This document shows, in pieces, positions 1-10,600 of a stretch of 64,000 nucleotides of DNA. Where the stretch lies: positions 1,568,774 through 1,632,773 of the forward strand of contig NW_023998491.1 in assembly GCF_014805625.2 (NCBI RefSeq), read 5' to 3'. The notes under the pieces are model-generated. The model ran no database searches, was not told the origin of the DNA, and saw only the letters and a list, made by a program, of their open reading frames with translations. The position numbers were made by a program, and so were the translations under genes. Source of the DNA: Glossina fuscipes. Taxonomy: Eukaryota; Arthropoda; Insecta; Diptera; Glossinidae. Numbering within the stretch: the stretch's first letter is position 1; each line of letters opens with the position of its first letter.

Positions 1-921
1 ACCAAATTATCTAACAAAAATTAGCAAAAGCCGTCGGCAAAACAAACAACGGACCAAATTATCTAATTTGCGAGTGTATAGTGTCGAAATGCAAAAGCTG
101 CCGTAAAAAGATTGCTTTTCAAAACTGTATGTATATCGTTCCAAGTTTAGAAAATGACATTCTGGTCACCTTAATTCACTGCTAATTATTGCTAGGTTAC
201 GTTGCGTCAGTAAATTCAATTTTTATGTATTTTGTATTAATAATTTATTTTTAGTGCTAGATCGTTTCATTGTATTAGTTCTTATATTTGTAATGGGAGA
301 AAATTATGTATTTGACTTGCTTTACATTCGTGGTTTGATATAACTCAAAAAACTCGCTTTTACCCACCATTACGCAATTAGTGTAACAAAAATAAAAAAT
401 TAAGGCTAAGATATGTAAGAAAGAATAAAATGTTTTAATTTTTACTCTTTTCCGAATTATAAATTAAATAATAAAATTTACAAAAATTAGTTTTTGTTTT
501 GAAATTCTTTGAATCGCAAGCTTATTCAAAAATAATAAAATTTTGGTCGCTTAATCATATGTTTAAGAATCATATGTTTCATATGTTATAATACAGGGCT
601 GTTTTATATGAAATGAGTGAATGAGCGAAATATAAGAAATATGAGTCAAAACGAACTAATGAGAAAAACGAAGAATCAAAAAGTGTGTTGTGCATGCATT
701 CAAATCGGTGCGAATGAAAAACACAAAAAATAATATCAATGTTTTAATATAAAGAAGGGGGGAAGAGAGAGAGAGAGAGCGACACATTAACGAGAATTGT
801 TTGTATCAGTTGACTCAGTCGGCTCAGTCAGCTTTTTCAACTGGCAACGCCAGAATAGAATTTTTCTTAGCAAATTTTACTCCAAGTCTATAGTTGTAAA
901 TTTAACACAGAAACACGGAAA
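1..921. other. Upstream region of ELP4; no gene seen
   Basis: AT-rich sequence with no recognisable coding exon. The 13-mer accaaattatcta occurs at 1-13 and again at 52-64. A short GA tract at about 761-779 lies 140 bp before the ELP4 start and could be a GAGA-type promoter element, but this is inference. The ELP4 5' UTR must lie in the last part of this stretch; its transcription start cannot be fixed. Confidence 0.5.
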
Positions 922-3175
922 ATGTCTAGCTTTCGTAAAAGAAATTTGGAAAGGTTTATACCTCACACAAGAATTAGTCCGCAAACCGGGCAAATAATAA
1001 CATCAAGCGGAAATCTTTGGTTAGATTCTATTTTGGGTATCACACAGTCGAAAAGAAACGCTAGAAACGGGGAATTAACAATTTTCTTTTATCTATATAT
1101 TCAGGTGGTGGCTTGGCTTTGGGTTCTATTTGTTTAATCGAAGAAAAGTTTGCTATGTATTCTAAAGTGTTAACCAAATATTTCATAGCCGAGGGTGAAA
1201 TTTCCGGTCATACGTCTTTGTTAGCAACTTTGGATGAAGATCCGAAAGATTTACTATCTCAGTTACCACAACCCATAAAAGATGAGGATGATCAAGAATT
1301 TAATGAGATTGAAAAAGAAGAACTCGAGCCAACAATACGTCAAGTTGAGGATAATTTACGCATAGCTTGGCGTTATAATGATTTACCGTTGTTAAATACA
1401 AAAGAGAAAAATGCAAAAATAGGCCATCATTATAATCTAATGAAATATATGGATGTTTCCCAAGTAACTTGTAAAACTTGGTACGATTTGCAGCAACAGG
1501 ATAATTCCGATGATAATAATGATGACAGTAATAATGCTCAGGACAGCACTAGCAGCAGTAATAATGAATCAAGTGCCAGTGAAAAAACTGATCAAGATAA
1601 CTATTATCCAGAATCAGTTTGCGATAAAAAAACGCAAACCAAGTGTCCCTGCAAACAGTTCAGTAACTTGTTTGCTAATAATAAATACGAGCGTCTATTA
1701 CAAACCATAACCAAATTCCAAATGCGTAAATATGATGAAGAAAATCCAGGGAAGAAATTATTACGCTTATGTATATCATCATTGGCATCGCCTTTATGGT
1801 ATGAAGATCGTTTTCAACAGGATCTCTTGAAATTTCTTACAATCTTAAGAGCTATCATTCACAACACAGCTGCCGTGTGCCTTATAACCATACCTATGCA
1901 TTTAGTGGCCAAATATGTAAGTAAAATATAGCGAAGAAAGCAAAAAAAGATATTTGTTTTTTCCACTGGTATGTGCTGGTATGATTGAACGTGTTTTAAG
2001 AGTTTTTAAAGGCTGCCTGTCTGTTGACAGAATTTCAAGTAAGAAAATGATATTCGTTCGTGACGGGATTTTTTGTACCCATCACCGTTACTCTAAAAAA
2101 GAAGAACAACGTAAAAGAACAAAAGAAATTTTCATGCTCTTTAATGTGGAGTGGGCGCGACTGAGTTTTTCGGTTTTCAAAATAAAAGTTTTTGTCGCTT
2201 AGGCGTGTCCATTGGGGAAGTTCAAGTTATTTCCAAATACTTTTTCACCTTCGTTAACGGGAGACTATTTGCGACGAATACTACGCAGCCACGCAAACAA
2301 TTGTACGGACGGATATCATTATGTGTATTCCAAATTTGCAACTGGACAAGAATTTTTATACGCTAAGGGGTTTTTGAAGCATGTCTCTGGGCGTTATAAA
2401 GGCATTGAGGAAAATACTTTGTCAATTTTTTCTATTTTTCTACAGGTGCTACAAAATCGCTTATAGATCAGATAGTTCATAAGTAATAAGTGAAAAACCA
2501 ATTTTTTATTCCTTTTGAGAAAACAAAGGTGTTTTCAGTTTACGTGGCACGGTGGATATGTTCTTCGACCGATTTGTCCCATTTTTAATATCAACCTGCG
2601 TGCAAGCACTTCTAATGTTTCTGTCGAATTGAGAGTAGATAGTGGCCAAGAGAATGTTTACAACAGGCATTACGCAGTCGGACAGACATTTAGAATTTGA
2701 TGCTGATCAAGAATTGTGTACACACTGTATAGAGCACACATTATTAACTTTCTTACTTGCTGCATTTGGAATTCCTTTCAGAATCCCTCTCTTCCCAACA
2801 AAATACGCAATTTGGCGGAATATGCTATCGAGCTGGAATCATTTGTCAATACCGATGAAACCAATCCGGTCTACAAAGAATACAATGGTTTGGTTAAATT
2901 GCATAAAATGACCGCCTTGAATGCGTTAAATGTTTACAAACCGGAAACATTGGATCTGGCCTTTAAATTGCGACGTAAGCGTTTCATTATAGAGAAATTG
3001 CATTTACCACCAGGTAAGCAGGCAATAATACAGTTTGGAGTAATTCGTATATATTGTATAAAACATAAATTTGAAAAATTTTCTTTTAGAAATCCAGGAA
3101 AGTTCTAATGATACGAAAAAGCCTACCATTAGCTGTGGCGTTAATCAAACCAAAACTTCTTCACTGGATTTTTGA
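922..3175 (+). CDS. Elp4: Elongator complex protein 4 (ELP4), four exons
   Basis: ELP4 is one of three RecA-fold subunits (Elp4-5-6) forming the hexameric ring of Elongator, which with Elp1-3 makes the cm5-type modifications of wobble uridine in tRNA in the cytoplasm. Exons inferred from GT/AG sites and phase are 922-1036, 1105-1916, 2782-3013 and 3090-3175, giving 414 residues (human protein about 424). The start reads MSSFRKRNLERF; a conserved GGGLALGSICLI follows the first 68-nt intron and corresponds to the degenerate P-loop. SSLASPLWYEDRF lies near residue 265, and the C-terminal part contains KLHKM, LAFKLRRKRF, IEKLHLPP and the terminal LDF typical of the family. Residues about 168-206 are a Gln/Asp/Asn/Ser-rich insertion, probably disordered. 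Intron 2 (1917-2781) hosts a DINE-like repeat. The ATG at 922 has a purine at -3 and begins the conserved N-terminus. Family call is confident; splice sites are predicted by eye. Confidence 0.93.
2032..2725 (+). mobile_element. DINE-1/Helentron-like repeat in ELP4 intron 2
   Basis: The segment begins with a caagtaagaaaat-like end and a degenerate 'gacgggattttttgtacccatcac'-type block, and runs through 'accaatcaacctgcgtgc'-like and 'gatgctgatcaagaatt' blocks that recur, in the same order, in the copies at 15703-16495 and at the right window edge. It matches the general layout of DINE-1/Helentron-like non-autonomous elements of flies (subterminal TATACCC sequence, GTCCGTCTG-like tracts, tgctgatcaagaat). 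The copy is in sense orientation to ELP4 and appears to lack the last ~80 bp of the family. No coding capacity is seen. Confidence 0.75.
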
Positions 3176-3217
3176 GTGTTTATTATTTACAATTTTTTAC
3201 TTTCCTAGTTATTATTA

Positions 3218-3223
3218 AATAAA
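3218..3223 (+). terminator. ELP4 poly(A) signal AATAAA
   Basis: A canonical AATAAA lies 43 nt after the ELP4 stop codon (3173-3175), in a T-rich 3' context. It is the first such hexamer downstream and so the likely cleavage signal, giving a very short 3' UTR. Confidence 0.7.
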
Positions 3224-3829
3224 AATATTTACATTGAAGTGCTTTTTGTAACGGATTTAATTGATATTCAAAGTGTTTTATTTTCATTGTTTTCTTTATT
3301 GCGACTTAGAAAGTGTTTTGGGTGAAAAGCGTACACATTTTACCTATTCACTCTTGGAAAAAGCGAAAGAGCATCGTTTTATGTTCAGCTTGAGTGATTT
3401 TCAAAAGTTGTTTTTTTTTTTTTCGATTTTACTGTAAAGGCCAATGGATAGTTTATAACGAAAAAAAAAAAAAAAAAAGCTGACCAACATTCATGTGAAG
3501 CTGAATAATTGAATGAAATTAAACAATTTTCTATGTTAACAACCATGACATTGGATTGGATGGAAATGTAACTTCGTCAGAGTGATTTGCAAGAAAATTA
3601 AGAAACACCCATAAAAGCAGCGCTTACAAGCAATACTTAATTATAAATATGTTTGTAGACAGTTTTTTTTTTCAAAACCTACAAAGAGTTATTTAGAATA
3701 TCGGAGTCTTACGTCATATGGCGATTAGTTGTATTTTATCGAATTGAAACTTGTTTATGGAATTTTTATGCTGGCAGTGATTGAACAAGGTTTGGCTTGG
3801 TTTGGTTCTTCCTCTCACTTAATGTGTTA
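3224..3829. other. ELP4 downstream spacer; no gene
   Basis: Non-coding, AT-rich. Contains a poly-T tract at about 3411-3423 followed, after about 34 nt, by a poly-A tract at about 3461-3478; with flanking 'tcg'/'cga' these could pair as a hairpin. No exon or RNA gene recognised. Confidence 0.5.
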
Positions 3830-4342
3830 GGTCGAGTCATAAGTAAGTAACTTCTCCCGCAGCTAGGTCGAATCCACTGTCCGTATTTACCCACTATAAG
3901 TGTCCGAAACAAAACGAGTTTTTGTTTTGGATGAGGATTCAATTAGCCTTCTGTCAACTGGTTTTCTTAAGCTCTGAAATGGAGAGTCAACAAGTGCTTA
4001 TTTGACGCTTTGGGAATGAAAACAGGACAATAGCGCAAAGTTGACAGCTGAAAAAATATGCAGTGTACACTGTGAAGGACTGACAACAACAGATCGGCCA
4101 GTTAGCACTTGGTTTGTAAAATTCCTTTCTGGAGATACCACCTAAAAAGACCGGACGTCTTTTCGACTTTGACGACAAGCTTTTAAAGACAATATTGAAG
4201 CAAGATCCGCGCCAATCAATAAGAGGTATAGCAAAAAGGCTGAATACCTCACAATCAACTGTTAAGTTAACATAATTTTGTTATTCAATGAAAACAAAAT
4301 AAATGTCTAATAGAAAAAACGGAAGTTACTTATCATTCGACC
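3830..4342 (+). mobile_element. Mariner-derived miniature element, copy 1
   Basis: The element is bounded by TA dinucleotides (3828-3829 and 4343-4344) and by inverted termini: the left end reads ggtcgagtcataagtaa and the right end is the approximate reverse complement ...ttacttatcattcgacc. Internally, broken frames carry a mariner transposase N-terminal region: LTAEKICSVY, GRLFDFDDKLLKTILKQD followed by PRQSIRGIAKRLNTSQSTV, the helix-turn-helix. Stops and a jump from the HTH straight to the right terminus show that the catalytic half is missing. It is therefore a non-autonomous, internally deleted mariner. A second copy in opposite orientation lies at 23595-24025. Confidence 0.85.
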
Positions 4343-5618
4343 TAATATGTACTCGGATTTAAGGACAACACTATGTGGATTTCTGAATGCATTTGGAGTT
4401 CATTTTAGAAACGACATTCGCCGACAGTCGCATTTTCGAAAGCAGAGAATCAATGATTTTGATCAGCGTGAAATACGAACAACAGAAGAAAATCCAAATC
4501 CATCTATGGGTCCTTCCAAAAATCGAGAAGATTGATTACTTAACTTTTTTGTATCCACCACCAAAGAGAGTACTAGGCCTAATAATATTCGTTAGAGACC
4601 GAATAAAGAGTAAATGTTCTTCAATCTACGTAAGACTCTCAGAGGAGCTTTAGCCAGATTAGATCGGCTATTTGGCGATGTTGATCAGTAGTAATTGTGC
4701 ATATAGTTACTTATTCATTGGGATAAAACTATTGCGCGGCAAAAATGTCATTAGTGTTACTTTGAAAGAAGGATTGCTTGATCTCATGATTACAAAGGTG
4801 ACATTTTCGTCTCACTTTTTAATGCGACACATTATCTCATCCCCGCTATAAGCTACACTATTACATAAAAATATATAACAGCTATTGCTGGCAAGTTCAT
4901 CCCGTGTGTTATTGCTCATAGTACACCTTCGCACATACGTCTATCGGTGCTAAAGGTTGTTTGTGTTTTAGGCATTAATCGAGTTTAATTCTGTTTTAAG
5001 AGAGTACCAGTTCTTAAAATCGGTTATGAGGCAAACTAAGAATTATAATAAAAGTAAACTAGAAAATAATTATATCTTTTGCTGTAATACTAGCTGGAGC
5101 TCTTCTCTAATATTTACTATTTAACTATGTTGTGTGTGTGTGTATTTCTCCACCTACTTGTACACAAACTGCACTCTACAAGCCATTTAAAAGTCATCAA
5201 CATCACTTCCGAGTACACATCACGCATGTGTGTACAATATATGTAGAAAATATATACAACGTAATATGTTTAGTAAAGCTACATACATATATATATATAT
5301 ATGATAATTGTAACAGAGCATGTAGCGGTACACATTGATATATTTGACCCTAATTGTACGCGCATATACTTTATATGGATTCGGTTCTTCTTCTTCTGGG
5401 CTAAACAACAGACAAACAAACAGAAACTAACTGATCATGAATCATGAAATTTAGAGCAAAACCAGTCATTTACATACAAATGGGTTAATACCGGATACCG
5501 GACGGAGAGAAAAGTTCGATTGACTCTGAAAATTGTAAAAGAAAAACACAGTAGTGAAGTTGTTGCCCTAACATCAAGAATTTTTTTTTTGTTTTGAAAT
5601 TCACTAAGCTTTCGTAAT

Positions 5619-5622
<4 letters not shown>

Positions 5623-5651
<29 letters not shown>
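5623..5651. repeat. (TA)n microsatellite
   Basis: Uninterrupted TA dinucleotide run of about 28 nt. Similar TA runs occur at many points of the window, for example near 25709, 26570, 31101, 32921, 44139 and 55612. Confidence 0.9.
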
Positions 5652-5653
<2 letters not shown>

Positions 5654-6076
5654 AGCAATAACAATTAATTAAACAAATTATTTTAATTACTAATACACTT
5701 ATTATCCACAGTTTTAGTGCTTGATTTTATTGCTTACCATAATATAATTATTTAAATAACTAACTTTTCAAATCGTATCAATCGATTTGAATTTTTTTTT
5801 TTTTAATTTTTTTTGTGTTTACATTCATGAGTGAGTGCATGCAACAACACAATAGTAACATAAATTTTTTGTTTTTGGTGCAGGCAGTACAAGTTCCCTC
5901 TCTATTGCCTCTATATATATATATATACAAACAGATTTTAATTTCTCTGCATATATCGTTTTTCAGAAGTTTTGTTTATGTTTATTAATTGAAGTCTTTA
6001 TTTATTTATTTTTTTTGTGCAACATAATCTCTCTTTCAAAGAGAATTTTATATACCCATTAATCTTGGCTTAACTT

Positions 6077-6078
<2 letters not shown>

Positions 6079-6119
<41 letters not shown>
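6079..6119. repeat. (TC)n microsatellite
   Basis: Perfect TC/CT run of about 40 nt; GA/CT runs of this length are potential GAGA-factor binding tracts in flies, but no gene start is seen next to it. Confidence 0.9.
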
Positions 6120-6122
<3 letters not shown>

Positions 6123-6152
6123 TTTGTCGGTTTATATAGAGCTGAAAGTAAC

Positions 6153-6224
6153 TGCAGACAAAACGAAATAATAAGATGGTCCGTCACTTTTGTTGAATAA
6201 TCAAACTAGAAGATTATTACAGAC
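6153..6224 (-). repeat. Short dispersed repeat, inverted copy
   Basis: Read on the minus strand this ~70-bp block contains 'gtctgtaataatcttctag', 'ggaccatcttattatttcg' and thus matches the two direct copies at 7068-7140 and 7206-7276. It is the most diverged of the three, the central 'gaattttaagcaaaatg' being altered. Nature unknown; possibly the terminus of a miniature transposon. Confidence 0.7.
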
Positions 6225-6795
6225 TTTCTCTTTCTGTTAATTCTGTTAAGAATAACAGTAAGTAATGCTCTTAATGCTTCCTCGTTTTTTTCTTATTATG
6301 TATATGAGCAAAGATTCTGCTTGATGACGTCGCATTCTCTCAAATATTTACAGAATTCTGTGTTTCTAAATGAATATGCGCTATGCTATGTACCAAAAAA
6401 AACCAATTCGTATATGTATGCATGTAAAAGATATATTTTTTCTTCTTATCGTGTATTTCACATTGAAGAATTCTAAATTTTATGTTCGGCAAACAATTCG
6501 ACAAGTTTAAATCATGAATCATTCATCTCAAGAAATATGAGGAAATTCTTCATTACTTTTATTATTATTATTATAATTTTTTAGTCTAATGAAATAAATC
6601 CTTAGACTAAAAAAAAAACTTTGGGCAGTAGGCACACATGCTATTAGCTCTGTAAGAGAAGAGAAAATTAGATATTGAGTCTGTGGTAGTCTTAATAAAA
6701 AAATATATTTTGCGCTCAGTAAGTGACTTCAGAATGTCCGTAGCGTTAGTATATTCCAAATTCAATTCATCTAACAAAGGAAAAGTTTATTAAAT

Positions 6796-6981
6796 TTATT
6801 ATTATTATTATTATTATTAATATAAATTTAGCCAGAGAATAAATTCCAAGGCTAAAGTCTTAAAGCACTAGTATCTAAGGCTTTCGACTTTATTAAAAAC
6901 TCTACCGTACTTGGGATTTGAACCCACGACCATTGAGTTGATGGTCGAGACTCTTGCCTACTAGGCCACTCAGGCGGATCA
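6796..6981 (-). mobile_element. tRNA-derived SINE
   Basis: On the minus strand the element starts at about 6981 with a tRNA-like head containing a Pol III A box (TGGCCTAGTAGG) and a B box (GGTTCAAATCC) about 35 nt apart, and a foldable anticodon arm (ACCAT/ATGGT). After the head comes a ~80-nt unrelated body and a 3' tail of (TAA)n, seen on the plus strand as TTATTATT at 6796-6819. A perfect 9-bp direct repeat ttattaaat flanks it (6787-6795 and 6982-6990), as expected of a target-site duplication. It is not a functional tRNA: the acceptor ends do not pair well and the nucleotide before the would-be anticodon is A, not T. Confidence 0.82.
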
Positions 6982-7067
6982 TTATTAAATGTAACTTATG
7001 TTATTTCCCCATGCAAGCAATGGCTACTAATTAACAGCTTTACTACAGTTACAGAAGTAAAAGAAGT

Positions 7068-7140
7068 CCGTAATAATCTCTTAGTTTGAATTTTAAGCAA
7101 AATGTCGGACCATCTCACTATTTCGTTTCGTCTCCGTACA
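7068..7140 (+). repeat. Short dispersed repeat, direct copy 1
   Basis: Shares about 60 of 66 bases with the block 141 bp downstream: ctcttagtttgaattttaag and aatgtcggaccatctca are identical or nearly so. The flanks differ, which argues for a duplicated or mobile short sequence rather than a larger tandem array. Confidence 0.85.
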
Positions 7141-7205
7141 ATGAGACTGAAAGAGCTAACTGTCAATGTTACGACTTTTGCTTATAGAATAACAGAAATA
7201 CAAGA

Positions 7206-7276
7206 CGTCCGTATTAATCTCTTAGTTTGAATTTTAAGCAAAATGTCGGACCATCTCATTATTTCGTTTCGTCTGT
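7206..7276 (+). repeat. Short dispersed repeat, direct copy 2
   Basis: Second direct copy of the block at 7068-7140, differing at only a few positions (gtattaat for gtaataat, catta for cacta). It lies about 400 bp before the tetraspanin first exon, so a promoter duplication is possible but unproven. Confidence 0.85.
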
Positions 7277-7670
7277 GGTAAGTGCTTTGAAAATTTCAAT
7301 TGTTGTAATACAAGCCTCGCTTTAGTTTTGTAAATCTGTCGTGGAAGTCTAATGTAACGGATGGTAACGGCTTGCACAGTGCAAAGTAAAAACGAAAGAA
7401 CGCAAATATAAATTTTTATATTAAAAATTTAAATATTATATTTAATGAGATAAAAAAAGAAATAAAAACAAAAAAAAAAAAAAAAAAAATGATAGAATAT
7501 CCATGTAATGTATGATAGTATTCGGAAACTTACCATACTCTGAGATAATCTTATGCCTTCATATCGAGTGCGTGTGCGTATGTTCTTATCTTGCAATAAA
7601 ATACAAAATTGCTTACTTAAAGATAAAAATATACTTGGGATCTTCGTTTCTTAGATTATTTATCAACAGT

Positions 7671-10600
7671 ATGACTCCGCGTTGTTGTAATCATAGACTT
7701 TTATTAAATTGTTGTAATTTTTTATTTCTGGTAAGAGCAAAGAAAAATTCTCTGCATAAAAAAGTGAAATTTTTATTTAATAAAATAATAATAATTTTAC
7801 TCTATATTATGCTTAAACTTTCAGTTTATTTGTTTTATTTATTTATTCTTTGGCATTAATTATACAAAAAAATTTATTTATGCTTCGTTGATCAAAAAAT
7901 AATTTCATTTTTTTTTTTTTGCTTGGTTCGCTATTGTAGGAGAGCTTTGACTGATTCTAATACAAATTCACATAGACGAACATCCAAATTTTAAGAGCTG
8001 CCTGTCATCATGCTTAGAGCTAGGCTCGAAATTTGTTGTAACGAACGGTGCGCGTATTCTTCATATATTTTGAAAAATAAATATTGACATAAAAAGTGTT
8101 ATATATCTCTTCAAGAATTAAATTGTCGATCTCGACTTGAATATCTCAAGTTTTTAGCTTCGCTTTTACCGAAAACAACTTCTCCTTCTTCCGATATTGA
8201 ATGAAAAGAATAAAACCAATGAGAAACACTGTTTCAAATCGATACCGCGTATTTGCGAAAATTTTTGCTAAATATGGGCGTGGCGATTACTTAACAGGAC
8301 ATTTTACTTTGCCATTGGAAAAATTTGTAATCTATTTTGGGTGAAAATGTCTTAGTGATTACATTTTGCTAGTATTGAATTATATACTTTAAACTTGTTT
8401 GCTTAAAGCGAGTCATAATTCTTTTTATACTCATGACCGAAGGATTAGGGGTATACTCATTTTGTCAAAACGTTTGCAACGCCGAAGAAGAAGTATCAGA
8501 GAACGCACAAAATATTTATATCCCTGATCAATACCAGATTCTAAATCGATTGCCCGCCTGCGTGTCTGTCCGTCTGTGTAACGAGTGTTGCACATTCTCC
8601 TGGCCGCAAAAATAAAGCTATCACCTGCAAATTTGGCAGAAACATTAAAAGTTCTTGAAGAAGAATTTTGGTATCGAAAATGAAACACCTCGCCTGAAGG
8701 ATATGTCCACAGCACCACGTAAACTCAGGACACCTTTGTTTTTCGAAAGGAATAAAAAATGGGTTTCTTGCTCGTTATTCATAAACTGCAACATAAATGT
8801 GCAAAAATGTGAAATCATATTCTATGGGCGATGATGTGCAAAAATGAAAAAATTTGACCGCTACTAACCAATACAATAGTGCTTTAAAAATTTACTTCAA
8901 AATTTGAAACAACACATAAAATATATAAATGCTTGGCCACTTCTAAATTTGGAGTGCACCCAAACATGTCCGTCTGTTCGTCTTTCCATCCACATGCTGC
9001 GATCTGAATCTTGCAAATCAAAATTGTTAGCTCTAAACCAACTGCGTACGGTTCTAGTGGTCGTAGTACTACTCCTATAAATGGTACAAATCTCGTCTGC
9101 ACTAAATGCTTCGTTTAGCCATCAATGTTGAGTGGCATAGAAAAAGATTTTAAAACAGGCTTTGCCACCAACGAAACGCACTTTGAAAGAGCTGTGAGAT
9201 GTCTCAAATCGATGCCATAAACGACCAAAAGTTAAGCCTACCTGTTTACAAACATAACCTTTTCGACGTCATATATATCATGGGGTGGGGAAAAAACATA
9301 CGCGATACCCCTACATACTGTTATCCTTCCGTGGCGCACGCGTGTACAAAAAGTAGTAGAACAGCAAACTAGAGAGATTAATTTTCCATCCCGCTTACGA
9401 AAGGAAGCAAAAGCAGGGGGAAACATCATGATATTTCTTTCACGATTGTGTGAGGTGGAAAATTGATTTCAAATTAGAAATTTCTCTCTTCAGTTTTCAA
9501 AATCACATGAATCACGTGGATGTGTAACATTTTTCAATATATTGAGTAGAAAAAAAAGAATTAATTTTACTTTAATATGTAATGAAACCATTATCTAAAG
9601 TCATGCTTAAGTCTTTTTAGAAGATTCGAAATTCTATTTCAATTAACTGTTTTTAAGTAACTGATCTTAAAGGTCATTTGTAATTACTGACGTATTATAA
9701 TATATATTCTCCCGACTATTAAGCTACGGTTTAATGATTTATTTTAAATGGACGAAGGTTTTTAATTCATTACGAACTTCAACATGACACACATAATCAC
9801 ACAAACTTCTTTATTGACAGATTCTTATCTTACCTTCAGTTATTTTGAGGTTATGTAATGTTTTTTTTTTTTTTCAATTTTCACATTCTGGTGCATTAAA
9901 TTTCGCTAGTGGGGATCAGAGTATATATATATATATAGAGGTACATATATTTTTTATCTATATGTAGGCTGAACAGGCGCACCGGGAGTTAAACCCGGAT
10001 ATATCGAATAAGCGAAAACTGTGGTGAAAATACTACAGCCATTACGGGCAACACATCGGAACAAAGTGTATCTGTGGAAGAATAGTGCTTGGCATCGGGA
10101 GAGTGGAGAGGCAACGTTTGGTTTCAAGTGTCGCCGTTATGTGGAAACTGTGTTTTCTTTTGTATTGGGGTTTGGTTCATTCTTCTCACCGATAGCTATG
10201 GTGGTTATGCCACGAATAGGCCTTTTCCCTTCGGCTTTTGACCATCCAGAATTAAATTTCGGTAGTGGGGATCAGAGTAGATATACATATTTGTACATAT
10301 ATTATTGACTTGTAGTAGTGAAACTGCTATTTAACTATGCGATAATTTAAATCTGAATATCGAAGTCGCGAATGAGAAGCTGTTTATTCCAATTTTAATT
10401 TTTTTTTCTTATCTTTTCTTTTCAGCTTTGCGGGACTTCGCTAATTGTATCCGGGTTTTATCTATTCAGCGATAGCAAACGTATACTACTTTCGAAATTA
10501 TTGGCTGCCACAAGTGATCATTTAAATGATTTACCGCAACCACTATTCTATTATATATCCATTGGTTTAGCGGTGGCAGGACTTATGGCCATTTTAGCAG

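Larger units (their letters stand above)
4345..6152. other. Intergenic, microsatellite-rich; no gene
   Basis: No exon supported. Contains short AT-dinucleotide tracts near 5287-5302, a longer (TA)n at 5623-5651, another near 5913-5926 and the (TC)n tract listed separately. The open frames present are short, compositionally biased and not recognised. Confidence 0.5.

Noticed and set aside
1113..1931. Separate 272-codon gene starting at TTG 1113
   Set aside because: It is ELP4 exon 2 read through the following splice donor; the true start is the ATG at 922 in exon 1.
6905..6978. Functional tRNA gene on the minus strand
   Set aside because: A and B boxes are present, but the acceptor ends do not pair, the base before the anticodon is A, and a body with a (TAA)n tail and target duplication follows; it is the head of a SINE.
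9975..10055. tRNA-like T-arm (ccggg-agttaaa-cccgg) on the minus strand
   Set aside because: Only a B-box-like hairpin is convincing; no acceptor stem or proper anticodon arm could be built around it.
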